A stretch of DNA of 64,000 nt from NCBI GenBank assembly GCA_017311185.1, contig JAESUZ010001514.1:1612001-1676000 (forward strand), written 5' to 3'. This DNA is from Proteles cristata cristata. Its lineage: Eukaryota; Chordata; Mammalia; Carnivora; Hyaenidae. The notes below the pieces were generated by a model. It was given only the letters and a program-made list of their open reading frames with translations. It was not told where the DNA came from and searched no databases. Within the stretch, counting starts at the first letter, position 1. Every line of letters starts with the position of its first letter. Position numbers and translations under genes: made by a program. Of this stretch, positions 22,045-31,684 are shown one piece after another.

Positions 22045-22052
22045 ATGCAAAT
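22045..22052 (+). promoter_or_regulatory. Octamer (POU) motif
   Basis: ATGCAAAT matches the octamer exactly, in non-repetitive sequence. An isolated 8-mer is weak evidence of function. Confidence 0.2.
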
Positions 22053-22089
22053 CGCGGCCATTTATGTGGGCTCCCTCTGCGCCCGCAAC

Positions 22090-22230
22090 TGCACCTGCAT
22101 TTGACACAGATCTCATTTGACCTTCACAAAGAAGCCTGAGGTCGGGGACCAAGTTCAAAGAGGTGAAGCCACTGGCTCTTGGTCGCACAGCTAGAAAGAG
22201 CCAGGGGCGAGATCCAGTGCAGATCTGCCA
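22090..22230 (-). repeat. MIR SINE fossil
   Basis: Antisense MIR in degraded form: tttgaccttcacaaagaagc, gaggtgaagccac, cgcacagctagaaagagcca. Confidence 0.65.
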
Positions 22231-22355
22231 GGCTATGGGCACGGGTTCGTGTGTTTGCGCAGAACTTCGAGCTCAGCCCTCTCTCGCTGTAGTGCCATCT
22301 GGCTCCCAGATGCGGCCTGTTCCCAGGCCCTCGTTTTTCTTGGAAATGAGCAAGG

Positions 22356-22370
22356 CCAGCAGAGGGCACG
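22356..22370 (+). promoter_or_regulatory. CTCF-type motif, forward
   Basis: CCAGCAGAGGGCACG matches CCASYAGRKGGCRSY at 14 of 15 positions. It is in non-MIR sequence within the presumed CARMN intron. Its orientation faces the reverse motif at 31670. Confidence 0.5.
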
Positions 22371-22439
22371 GCGGCTTCTGCAGTGACCGTAATGATGCGC
22401 ATTTTGTTTCAGGGTCACCCAGCAGGCTCAGGCTCAGGA

Positions 22440-22635
22440 GATGGCTGGCTTGAGCGTGAGCAGCCCTGGGTTCAAGCTGGCCTCTGATCCTTGCTAGTGG
22501 ATGACGTGGGGCACACTACAGGGCCACTGTGAACCTCGGATAAGCGGGGAAGTTACCCCTACCCCTGGCGGAGGTAGTACCCTCAGTTACGGAAGGAAGC
22601 ACTTTGCATGGTGAAAGGCTTGGGCAGCTTGTAGC
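22440..22635 (+). repeat. MIR SINE fossil
   Basis: Sense MIR-type: gagcagccctgggttcaagc and gaacctcggataagcgggg-aagt, degraded, followed by gaagcactttgcatgg. Confidence 0.5.
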
Positions 22636-22639
22636 AGTC

Positions 22640-24580
22640 CCGGGCGGCTTCAGGGCTGTCCCTTCGGTCTTGGCCACCATGGTGACCCCAAGTTTTGACC
22701 CACCACTAAATGGCTCCTTGCTGACGTATGAGGCCGGAGGTGGAGCCACTGGTCAGAGGGGCCTCTGGGAAACTTCCTTCCAGACCCATTATGATGGGGA
22801 CTTTGTGTACTGGGAAGGGAAGGCGGCCCCTCCTGCTCTTGGAGCTTAGAGCTGCTCAGAAGACTCCCTTGGAAATCCGGGCAGGCAACGTGGGGACAGT
22901 GGCTGCCTCGGGACAGAGGAGCAGGCTCTTGGGAGCCTGGAAGATCCTAGCAGGCTCAGCCTAAGACATCTGGGGACCCGGCAGGAGGCCAGGCTCATCC
23001 TCAGTCCCTTGGAGTCTGCAAGGCCAGTCAGGACCCACGGACGGCAGGGCTCTGGCCACGGGCACCCCAGCATCCTTCTGAGAGGCGGTATCTTTGTTTC
23101 TTTCAGGCAAGGGCACTGGCTGGTGGGAGCCACGCCTGCAACCCTGACATTGGAGGAGCAAGCACCCCGGAGAGGGCCGCCTAAGGACCAGAGAGGAGGG
23201 CAGGCAGCAGGGGCCGAGGAAACAGAGCTGTGAGTGCCTCCCCCACCCCCTCCACAGCCCCAGCCCTGCCGCTGGGGGCTCCCGCAGCAGCCCTGCGCCC
23301 CAGGGTACGCTCCCCAGTCCAACCCTCAGAATGACCAGGAAACTAGGCCTTGCACTGGGGAGAGCTGAAGGAAGGCCCAACTGATGGATGGGGTGCAGGG
23401 CATCCAAGCCGTTATGTGTGGGTTGTAGGAGCAAAGAAGTGGAGTCAAAGACGGGGAAACCCAAGCCAGAGCCAGAATCCACCCCAGCCTACGCTCCCTG
23501 CAAGCCAGCAAGGGAAAGCCTCAGTGCTGTGGAGAACGGACAATGGCAGCCTGGGGGGAGTCAGCAGTCTTGCCTGGGAAGGAGTAAACACGGTGGGGCT
23601 CTAGAAGCTTGGGGAGCCTGGCGGCAACCAGCTCACAGGGCCTCGGAAGGGGTCTGTGAGGTCAGGTGTGTCCCCAGCGCTGGGGACACGGTGAAGCCCA
23701 AGAAACGGTCGAGGTTTTTGTCCCATCCATCACATTCTTCCACCCTGGCTGTGTTCGTTCCCCGCAGGAGCAGCAGGTGGGGCGAGGGATGGGCTCAGAG
23801 CGAATGAAGGTGCTCACTCTCAGCCACAGAGCCTGGTTCTGGCACCGGGTCTCCAGAGGGTGGAAAAAGTGGATGAAGACCGGATTGGGGGGGGGCGGGG
23901 AGGAAGGGCTCTGGCAAGGAGCTCCAGGAAAGGTGATGAGGCCCAGGCCCGGCTTACATAACACAGCACACCTGCTCACCCCTGTGCGCCCCACACGTGC
24001 AAGCAAACGTGGGCTCCAGCACAGTGCACACTCCCGGCCCTCACTTGCTAGCCAATGAGTGGCAGAGCCCGGGTCTGAACAAATTGGATTAGGAAGGCTG
24101 CAGACACCTCTCCCCCCACCCCCCACCTGCACTGTCCAGCCCCGACACTGAGCAGGCCTGCAGGGCTGCCAGCTGCTGTCCCTCGGCCAGGCTGACAGTC
24201 TGTCCTCCGTCCCGGAGACCCGCCCTCCCTCCCCCCCACCCCCCCTCCCGGGCCCCAGGAAGAGGGCCGGGGGTCTGAGAGGATGCCGGGATGATGGATG
24301 GGCTGGGTCAAGAGCACACAGGATGTCGGTGCTTGTGCAAGGCTCGTTTCTGAGCTGTTCCCAGCAGTCCGTCCCCCTCCTTCCCTCCTGTCTCCCTTCC
24401 TGAAGCCTCTCCCAGGATCACTGCCGCCGGGGCCCAGAGCCCAGGCTCCGAGCAGATCTATCCTTGTCAGTCCCGCAGCAGGGCAGGCGAGAACTGGTCA
24501 GCTTGGGAAGTGACAGCCTGGGGACGAGACACAAGCAAGCACTTCAGAGGGAAAAAGGAGCTTATGAACAGAGGCGATGC
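22640..24580. other. GC-rich intron-like sequence
   Basis: A Kozak-like ATG near 22679 starts a short open frame with no recognisable domain, and frames on the other strand overlap it. No exon, RNA or clear repeat can be supported. Confidence 0.35.
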
Positions 24581-24949
24581 CAATTTTAATGGTGACATCT
24601 CAGTGCTTTCTCATCCATCATTTTGTTCCATCATCAGAGCAGGCCTGGGAGTTGGAGAGACTGTGCCCATAGCACAGATGTGACCCCTAAGGCTTGCTAT
24701 CCAGGGATTCCACAGCTCCCCTCTCCTGAGCCCTGAGTCGGCTCCGGCCCTGAATGATGTGCTGGGAACACCAAGATGAACAGCCTGGTGTGCCCATTGC
24801 TCAACAGGTCAGGCTCCTTTCGGCCGCTGGGCACTGGACCCTCTGGTCTTCCAGCAGATAGATGCCTTTTCCATATGGCACCTTTGAGTGGCTGAATATC
24901 ACACTGAGAGCAGCCTTAGCCATCAACCCATTCAAAACACAGACCCTGA

Positions 24950-25200
24950 AGGCCGACAGCCCCAAGTTCAAAGCCTCCCTTTCTAGTTGGATAGCTGTGG
25001 TACAGCTGGCCTCTCCATGCCTGTTTTCCCTTCTGTGAAATGGAGATACAAAAGCTCCCCCTTTGTGCAGTTCACTGTGAGGGTTAATTAGTACTTTCCA
25101 CACCCTCATTTGACACAGGGAGAAACACAAGCTGGAGAAGGAAAGGGCCTGGCCAAGGCCACACTGTGAATTGGGGATTAAGTCAGGACCTGGTAGAGAC
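24950..25200. repeat. MIR-derived pair of fragments
   Basis: A sense block (ttttcccttctgtgaaatgg-agat, to about 25090) is followed by an antisense block (gcctggccaaggccacactg), indicating two MIR insertions close together. Confidence 0.55.
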
Positions 25201-25243
25201 CCTCCTCTTCCACCCCTCATCCCAGTATAAATCCTCCCAACCT

Positions 25244-25461
25244 GGGGCACCTGGGTGGCTCAATCGGTTGAGCTTCCGACTTCAGCCCAGGTCATGATCT
25301 CACAGTTCGTGAGTTTGAGGCCTGCCTCGGGCTCTGTGCTGACAGCTCTGAGTCTGGAGCCTGCTTCAGGTTCTGTGTCTCCCTCTGTCTCTCTGCCCCT
25401 CCCCAACTCACGCTCTGTCTCTGTCTCTGTCTCTGTCTCAAAAATGAATAAACATTAAAAA
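25244..25461 (+). repeat. Felid SINEC, first of a tandem pair
   Basis: Forward copy with a (TCTGTC)n-like body end. The flank ATAAATCCTCC at its left and AAAAATCCTC at its right derive from one target, shared with the next copy. Confidence 0.92.
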
Positions 25462-25473
25462 AGAAAAATCCTC

Positions 25474-25687
25474 GGGGCGCCTGGGTGGCTTAGTCGGTTA
25501 AGCGTCCGACTTTCGCTTGGGTCATGATCTCGTGGTTCGTGGGTTCGAGCCCCGCGTCGGGCTCTGTGCTGACTGCCAGCTCAGGGCCTGGAGCCTGTTT
25601 CAGTCTGTGACTCCCTCTCTCTGACCCTCCCTGCTCACGCTGTCTCTCTCTCTCTCCTACAAATAAATAAAAAAAAAAAAAAAAAAA
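25474..25687 (+). repeat. Felid SINEC, young subgroup, second of a tandem pair
   Basis: Forward copy with an exact 12-bp target duplication AGAAAAATCCTC (25462-25473 and 25688-25699) and a 20-bp pure A tail. The duplication includes part of the previous SINE's tail, so it landed after that element. Confidence 0.95.
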
Positions 25688-25915
25688 AGAAAAATCCTCC
25701 CCATGGGCTCCACCCCCAGTAGCCTCCAGGCCATGACAGGCAGCCAGGGGATATAGGCACCTATGGAGACATGTATTGGGACCCACCCCCTACCTTCAGC
25801 CCAGCCCCAGCCTTGGCAGCACCAGGGTCCCAGGTGCCCAGCAGTGGCCCCCGGCCCTCAGTGCTGGTGGAGGGTGGGGGAGTGTGGGGACGGGCTCTGG
25901 CCCAGAGCAGCCTGC

Positions 25916-25925
25916 CCATATAAGG
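25916..25925 (+). promoter_or_regulatory. Perfect CArG box / TATA-like element, proximal miR-143/145 promoter
   Basis: CCATATAAGG satisfies the SRF consensus exactly and contains ATATAAG, so it can also act as a TATA box. It lies 3.7 kb upstream of mir-143. SRF/myocardin activation of this cluster through a CArG box a few kilobases upstream is established in mouse and human. A CAGACAG (25970-25976, SMAD-type) and a CCACCCCC run (25783-25790, of the kind bound by zinc-finger repressors such as RREB1) lie nearby. Identity with the described element is inferred from position and sequence. Confidence 0.75.
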
Positions 25926-26002
25926 GAAGGAGCCAAGGAGGCCTCCTCACTCAGGCCTGGCGAGAAAACCCAGACAGCCACTGTTTATTTTCTCCTTCCC
26001 AG

Positions 26003-26148
26003 CCTTCCTGGAGCTTCCCAAGAAGACCAAAGTCCCCCCACCCCCGGCCGGGCTCAGCAGCCGTTCCTGAAGACAGTAGGGAGCAGGGAGGGGAAACTGG
26101 CCCATTTTGGGGGGAGCGACACCACAGACTGCCAATGGCCAGCACCAG
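26003..26148 (+). other. CARMN: Candidate CARMN exon downstream of the proximal promoter
   Basis: The acceptor tattttctccttcccag ends at 26002 and the donor CCAG|GTAAGA begins at 26149, giving a 146-bp exon. Transcripts from the CArG promoter could begin at about 25945 and read straight through it, while distal transcripts could splice into it. Two frames are open across it, but it contains no recognisable protein segment. An ATG in fair context lies 14 bases before the donor. Confidence 0.5.
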
Positions 26149-26179
26149 GTAAGAATCTGTCCTATACGGGTCTAAGGCC

Positions 26180-26310
26180 ACCTGCTCAATGGTGTCCTTG
26201 GACAAAGGGGAAATGAAGCCCCAGAGAGGGGAAGCACGTGGGAGAGGTGACCACACCGGGTGGAACGGAACTCAGGTCTCCCAAATGGCCCTCTGTCTCC
26301 TGACTGGGGA
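26180..26310 (-). repeat. MIR-like SINE fossil
   Basis: Antisense MIR core: gaagccccagagaggggaag, aactcaggtctccc. Confidence 0.5.
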
Positions 26311-26599
26311 CCAAGAGTAAGAAGGAGCCGCTCGTGGGGTAAGTGGACGAGGAGGGCTATCGACCTCCTTCTCATCTGAAGGAGACCAGGGGCTGGGGCC
26401 AGCACTGTCTGCCTGCTGGACAAGTAAGAAAGACTCAGGGGAAGAGTCCTCGGGCAAGAGGACAGTCTTCCTGCATCTCTGCCCCTCCTCCCAGCCCACC
26501 ACCTCCTCTTCCAGGAAGTCCTCCCAGCTCCCCCGCCTGGGGCGGGAACCTCTTTGTCCTCTAAGACCTTGGCGGTCCTTTCTTAGACTCTCCCTTGTG

Positions 26600-26745
26600 C
26601 CACTTGGATCTGCACCCTATTTGCCTTGCCAGGCACGTTTTCCTTCCATCTCAGCCTGACTGCAGTCCTCCAAGGCAAGGACCACATCCGGTGCAGTCCC
26701 ACCTCCCCTCGGCAGGTAGAAGACACCCGAGGTTTGCTGAATGGT
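26600..26745 (+). repeat. L2 LINE 3' end
   Basis: Sense L2 terminal part: aaggcaaggaccacatccgg, gcaggtagaagacacc, tttgctgaatgg. Confidence 0.55.
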
Positions 26746-26814
26746 CAGGTGAAGTGGTTAGACCCCGTCCCAAACCCCGGGGATTGGTAAATTGGCCAGG
26801 GGAGGAGACATTCA

Positions 26815-26985
26815 GCATAGAGGTTGAAAACGAGGGAGCAGGGGTTGGCTGTTCTGAGTCAGGAACCCAGCTCAGCTCCTAACTCGATGGCCTTGGAAAA
26901 CTCCCTTCTCACAGAGCCTTAGGGATCCAAGGGGATTAGCACAATTAAAACGGTCAACAAATGACCGTGCTTATTACAGTCAGCA
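26815..26985 (+). repeat. MIR SINE fossil
   Basis: Sense MIR: cagctcctaactcgatggcc-ttgg, ctcacagagcctt, ggggattagcacaatt. Confidence 0.6.
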
Positions 26986-26989
26986 TCAC

Positions 26990-28799
26990 TGTGATTTTTC
27001 CAGAACTACGCAGCCTATAGCTGGAGGAGAAGGGGGCGAATGGCTTCCCCCAGCCTAAGGCTGCTCGTGCGGCCCCTGCCCTGGCATCGCTTTCTCCCAC
27101 GGGGACTGGGATGCCTCCCACCCACCCCCTGCCTCCGTAGCAACAGAGGCGCTATCTTTGCAACACTATCCCGAGCCCAATGGGGTGTGCGGAAATAGCC
27201 CTCAACTCCCCTGCGTCAAGCCGCGCTGTGACCACAGAACCGTCTCCTCCCCGTCCTGGTCCTCCGCATGGAGGTGACCACAGTCCCCGGGGGGCCTCAC
27301 CGGCTGTCCTGAAAGTCCCGCGTCACAGGGCACAGCCCCCAAGCTGCGGTCTCGCACGGCCCCCTTTGTATTTGTGCCACGTCTGTGGACTGTCACACTA
27401 TTTTCACATCTAACCCGGGTCATCGGTAACAGGTAAATACGACTCGCTGCCGCTTGTGGGAAGCTCTAGCAGGGCTCATAGCGAGGCGACGCGGGGAGGG
27501 GAAAGCAGAGGGAGCACCAGGCCTGTGATTACCCTTCACCCTGTCCCCGGGCTTGCAAGGGCCCGGCCGGGCCCTGAGACCCAGGGGGAGGGCACGGGAG
27601 CCAGAACAGGGTGGGAGGCGAGAGGGCACCAAGCGGGGGCTTCCCCTCCTGTCGCGGAGTCTTCCGCAGGTAGTGCCGAGGCCCACATACTCCGCAAGAC
27701 GGCTCACTCCCTGTGCCGCCCTGGGGACGCCAAAGGCGGGCAGCTGAGGGCTTTGGAAACCGGTGTGCAGCAAGGAATGCGGGAGTCTGGCCTTATCAGC
27801 TTGGTTCCCAGCCATGGAAGTTCACTTCGTCAGGACAGCCACCCACCCCCACCCCCGCCCCCGGCTTCTTACCGAAACCTTCAAGTGGTCAGGCGGGTGG
27901 GAGCCATCCAGGAGTGCAGTGGACAGGCTGTGGGCTGCCCAGGACCCTGAAGGTGCGGCCCTATGTCGTTGGCATCACTCCCCGGCTAAATGCAGCTTGG
28001 AAAGAGCTCCTACAGGAGAATTCCACATTAGAGAAAGGCATTTCTTTAGCTGGGAAGACCTCAGGAGGGGGCTGTCCCACTCAGGAGGCCATGGGGCCCG
28101 GCCTACCCCAAGTGGCAGACCAGAGAGAGACACTCTTTGGATGGGGGGCCGAATTTCAGATTTCTGATAGGGACACAAGACATGCTTTTTATTTTTTGTT
28201 TTAAAGGAAGTGTGTGGTTTTTTGCTTTCTCCTGGCCCTAAGGAGATAGGCTACCCAACCCCCCCCAACCCCGCCCTTGGGTCTTCAGGTATCTCTGAAA
28301 GTATATGTCATCCAGTATCAAGGCCACCTCAGTAGACATCCAGCAAAGCAGGAGGGTCCTCTGGGGGTGTCCTGGGAGCTGGCCGGGGGCAGGAGGGACA
28401 GGGGAGCTCTGTCTGCTCACTCAGACATTCCCACCCAAGCCCACTCACAAGAGGAAAACAATTTCTCTTCATGGCCATTTGTGCATCCACCAAATGGCAT
28501 CCCTGTGGTCCAACATCACATACAAAGACCTCGACAAGGCCCAAGGACACCCCCAAATCCGCCCAACTATCCAGGGAACCGGATACTAGCCCAGGCAGAT
28601 GCAAAGAACTCTGACCCTGGTAAGAATGAGATTGAGGAAACAATTCAGCTGTTCATCCAGCACTGCCAGAATCTACCACCGGTGGTGAGTCCAGCCTGCG
28701 GGTCCCTTGCCTCACAGGTGGGCCACGCAGCCCCCAAGCGGAGGAGGTCGGAAGGGAAAACTATACCCCACGAGTAACGCAGGATTAGAAAGAGGGCAC
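26990..28799. other. GC-rich unique sequence between the proximal promoter and mir-143
   Basis: CpG is relatively frequent at 27200-27700. Donor-like sites occur at 28620 (CTG|GTAAGA) and 28683 (GTG|GTGAGT) without a convincing acceptor partner. No named repeat, no SINEC and no recognisable protein exon. Confidence 0.4.
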
Positions 28800-28960
28800 C
28801 GCATGTGTGAGGATGTGAACCAGGAGGTCCTGATGTCTGAGGCAGTTGAGGAGGGCTTCCCGGAAAAAGCAGCCTTTTGAGTAGGCACGGAGCTCACGAA
28901 AGGGAGACGGCAGGGGGTGTGAGGGGAAGCAGCCCCTAGGAATCCAGGGGTGGTGGGCGC
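28800..28960 (+). repeat. L2-type LINE fossil
   Basis: ttgaggagggcttcccgga followed by a purine-rich stretch matches the L2-associated block (gaaggcttcctggagg). Ends approximate. Confidence 0.45.
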
Positions 28961-29334
28961 CGGAGAAAAGGAGGAGGCCCTCCTGATCTTTGCTGAGGGT
29001 TTCGCAACTTAGCTGTACGTAGGGAGAGCGCTCCCAGGATTGCAAGCATGGAGGAAAGATGAGCTTATTTTCATTTGAAAAATCGCTCTGGAAGGCTGTG
29101 TGAGAAGGATGGCTGGGGACCTGGGGGGGAGTGGGAGCAGGGACGCCTCCATGACCGCGAACGTGCCGTCTGGCTGGAGTGTGCAGAGGGCAAAGGTGGG
29201 GCATGGGGCCACCATATCGGGGGGGTCTGCTCTGCGGACACAGACCGGGTCTGCCCAGAGCCGGGGCTGCTGGCGGACGCCAGAGCCGGGACTGCTGGTG
29301 GACGCCAGGGGCTACGGGGCAAGAGGTTCCTCTT

Positions 29335-29477
29335 GGGGGTGATGACACGCTCTAAACTTAATCATGACAGCGGTCGCACAACTTTGTGAAGGTATTAAAA
29401 ACCATCTCGTTGTACACTTTACGTTGAGGGGGTGGAGTACATCTCGACAAAGCCGGTTTTTAAAAAAAAAAAAAAAA
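29335..29477 (+). repeat. L1 LINE 3' terminus with poly-A
   Basis: Sense L1 end: cgcacaactttgtgaag, aaccatctcgttgtacactt-tacg, tctcgacaaagccggttttt and a 15-base A run at 29462-29476. It ends about 165 bp before the mir-143 hairpin and 127 bp before the splice acceptor at 29603. Confidence 0.85.
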
Positions 29478-29603
29478 GAAAAGGGAGGGCGAGGGGGGGT
29501 CGCAGAGGGCTCCGACGCCAGGCAGGACACTTACGGCAATGTCTGGGAGGAGGGCTGCATGGTGGCACTGTGGGCCCCCCCTAACACCCCCTCTTCTGCC
29601 TAG

Positions 29604-29763
29604 GGAGGAGAGGCCACCCCCCACCCCGCTCCTGGCACCGAGCAAGGCACCCTGTCCCCCGGCCTGAGGTGCAGTGCTGCATCTCTGGTCAGTTGGGAGT
29701 CTGAGATGAAGCACTGTAGCTCGGGAAGGGAGAAGTTGTTCAGCAGCTATCCGCCCAGAAGCG
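29604..29763 (+). other. CARMN: Candidate CARMN exon containing the mir-143 hairpin
   Basis: The acceptor is strong: branch-point motif CTAAC at 29581-29585, then ccccctcttctgcctag ending at 29603. The donor GCG|GTAAGT has a perfect intronic side (GT at 29764-29765). The 160-bp interval encloses the whole pre-miRNA. If used, Drosha cropping and exon inclusion compete for the same transcript. Confidence 0.55.
29642..29747 (+). ncRNA. MIR143: mir-143 precursor
   Basis: The precursor folds as a stem-loop with the 5p arm at 29668-29689 and the 3p arm at 29702-29722. Both arms are identical to the mature human miR-143-5p and miR-143-3p. The 3p seed is GAGATGA. The loop is the short cagttgggagtc segment. 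Differences from human (from memory) lie outside the arms, for example tcgggaaggg in the basal 3' flank. A CNNC motif (CAGC, 29741-29744) sits about 19 nt beyond the 3p end, where SRp20/SRSF3 aids Drosha. miR-143 is abundant in smooth muscle and acts with miR-145 to favour contractile differentiation by repressing targets such as ELK1 (family knowledge). It is co-transcribed with mir-145, which starts 1.34 kb downstream. Regulation is expected from the CArG promoter at 25916. Confidence 0.99.
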
Positions 29764-29839
29764 GTAAGTGGTCACTGTGCTTGGGGGCACCAGGAAGGCT
29801 GGGAGTGTTTCCAGTCTCCATGCCAGTCAGCAGCTTGTG

Positions 29840-29965
29840 CTGAGGAAGTTTCTGGACTCCAGTCCTGCCCGTGCCGCTACCTGCTTCATGATTCTGGGCA
29901 AGTCCTGACTCTTCCCGGCGCCCCAGTCTGTCCATCTGGAGCTGAGATGTTGGGGGGCATGCGGT
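29840..29965 (+). repeat. MIR SINE fossil
   Basis: Sense MIR: ttctggactccagtcctgcc, gattctgggcaagtcctgac, ccatctggagctgag. Lies between the two miRNAs. Confidence 0.6.
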
Positions 29966-30334
29966 GGTGACCGTTGTCCGACACCCCGCCTCCACTTTCT
30001 CTCTCTGAGCCCACGGGGGACACTGCTCATCAGTCAAGGCATCCTCTCTTGAAGAGTTGAGATGCACCTTCAAAACCCTTCTCAACACTAAGGCCCCAAT
30101 AGCCACGGATAAAGATTCAGAGCTGAAACCCATTCATCCTATGTGGATCGGACAATTCCTAAAAACCCTTGCATAAAGACAAAAGTGCTGAGCTTTGAGT
30201 CAGACTCATTCTCTGGGTACCTAACCTTGGCTCCAGGCTATTGTGGCCAGTCAGGCATTGCACAAATGTCCGACCTGTCTCAGAGGCTTCAGACAAATAT
30301 GGGACAGCAGAGGAGAATCTCTGGGCTGAGCACA

Positions 30335-30490
30335 ATCTTATTTAACCTCCCAAGAAGCTTGGAAGGTGGCCAGCATTGCTGACCCATTTTACAGATGAGA
30401 CAAGTGAGGCTCAGTTAAGCAATTCACCCAAGGCCGCTCATGATTGTGTTAGTCAAGGTAGTAGCCTAATCTGTCTGCTTTCAGGTTCAT
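30335..30490 (-). repeat. MIR SINE fossil
   Basis: Antisense MIR: cttatttaacctcccaagaa, cattttacagatgagacaag, then aagcaattcacccaagg. Confidence 0.75.
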
Positions 30491-30689
30491 GTTCTTACCC
30501 AGGGCATGTGATTTGGGAACTTGGTGGGGGAGGGGGGGAGCAAGAGAAGAACATAATAAATAAATCTGGTCTTCTCCTTACATCTTGGGTGGCTTTTAGC
30601 GAAGACAGACCTAGACGGTTTCCACTAACCCTATGGACTGCCTTACTCCACCCCTTCTCCCAAACTATCTGTCTCACCTTATCCGAGAG

Positions 30690-30830
30690 GTCCCCTCCTG
30701 TCCCATTTTACAGCTGAGGAAAACTGAGGTTAAGCAGTTTGCGGGAGATCGCCAGGGAGGAAGTTGCCGGAGACTGAGAACCGGATTCGCCCAGGGTTTA
30801 GACTCAAGCCCTCCCTCTGGCTGGAGGCTC
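30690..30830 (-). repeat. MIR SINE fossil
   Basis: Antisense MIR: cccattttacagctgaggaa-aactgagg, ttaagcagtttgcg, then tagactcaagccctccc. Confidence 0.65.
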
Positions 30831-31009
30831 AGGAATACGTACAGCCTCCCTCCGTCTCGGGTGGGGAGGAGGGGGGCGGCTGGGATGCCAGATGGTTTCT
30901 GGTCAACAACACGGCCTTCGACCGCAGGGAAGGTACTTTCCAAGGGCACTCGAAGTTCCAGTCAATCAGCCAGGCCTGCAAGGCGTCCCCTGCGCACTGG
31001 CTTCCGCAG

Positions 31010-31271
31010 ACGGGGCTCACCGCCGAGGAAGACTCCGCGGGTCCTCAGGGCCGTGGCGGGGCCTCGGGGCCGAAGGCCCCTCTCTCACCTTGTCCTCACG
31101 GTCCAGTTTTCCCAGGAATCCCTTAGATGCTAAGATGGGGATTCCTGGAAATACTGTTCTTGAGGTCAGGGTTCAGCAGCCGGACTCACCTCCTTCCCGC
31201 CCCGAGCTGTCCCCGTGGGACCGCAGCTCGCAGGACAAGATGCAGCTCAAGTAGCGGGCGGTGCGCCGGAG
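31010..31271 (+). other. CARMN: Candidate CARMN exon containing the mir-145 hairpin
   Basis: The donor GGAG|GTAAGA at 31272-31273 is strong. The acceptor is less certain. The best placed upstream site is actggcttccgcag ending at 31009, with a weaker one (gggtcctcag) at 31049. With the first, the exon is 262 bp and contains the full hairpin plus a CpG-rich 3' part. Confidence 0.4.
31086..31173 (+). ncRNA. MIR145: mir-145 precursor
   Basis: An 88-nt stem-loop with the 5p arm at 31101-31123 (seed TCCAGTT) and the 3p arm at 31139-31160, both identical to human mature miR-145. Over the whole precursor I see one difference from the human hairpin recalled from memory, at 31169 in the basal 3' flank. 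The loop is tagatgctaagat. CNNC motifs (CAGC) at 31174 and 31177 lie 14-17 nt past the 3p end. miR-145 drives smooth-muscle differentiation and represses KLF4, KLF5 and pluripotency factors (family knowledge). It shares the + strand primary transcript with mir-143. A CTCF-type motif lies 0.5 kb downstream at 31670. Confidence 0.99.
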
Positions 31272-31537
31272 GTAAGAGGGCTGCACGCGGCGTTCTTGCC
31301 CTTTAAGCTGCCTTTTCTTCCCACTGTGTCCACTTCGTAAGATTCCAGTGCGGCTGGAGGTGGGACCGTCACCACCGCTGTACTCGGGAAATCGGTCCAG
31401 GCACCTGGCTGCGGGGCGGTCGAACCCGTGCACCTTCCGGTACCGCTTCTTCCAGTCCTGGGCCCTGGCCCTCTTCCCACTTCCCAGGGTGCCCTGCGGT
31501 AGGGGCCATGGCAGGGCATCAACATTATTGATAAACT

Positions 31538-31543
31538 AATAAA
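31538..31543 (+). terminator. Possible intronic polyadenylation signal
   Basis: AATAAA 365 bp after the mir-145 hairpin. No clear GU-rich element follows, so it is weaker than the one at 32584. Confidence 0.2.
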
Positions 31544-31669
31544 CGCACACGAGTTTAACAGTCCATTAAGTCAGTGAGATACACGAAAACCCATAAATCT
31601 TAGTTCGATTTGGAATGCCACCACAGGGAAATGAAAGGTTTTTCAAAGCCCGGAAGACGAAAGGCTCAG

Positions 31670-31684
31670 AGCGCCCTCTTGTGG
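31670..31684 (-). promoter_or_regulatory. CTCF-type motif, reverse
   Basis: On the - strand the site reads CCACAAGAGGGCGCT, matching CCASYAGRKGGCRSY at 14 of 15 positions. It lies 0.5 kb past mir-145 in non-repetitive sequence, convergent with the forward motif at 22356 and divergent from 38419. Confidence 0.55.

Noticed and set aside
26003..26148. Start of a protein beginning Met-Ala-Ser-Thr at the exon donor
   Set aside because: No muscle gene I know begins this way. The position relative to mir-143 and the CArG box fits a noncoding host exon better.
31101..31123. Acceptor-like string (cagttttcccag) inside miR-145-5p
   Set aside because: It is part of the conserved mature miRNA, and nothing suggests its use as a splice site.
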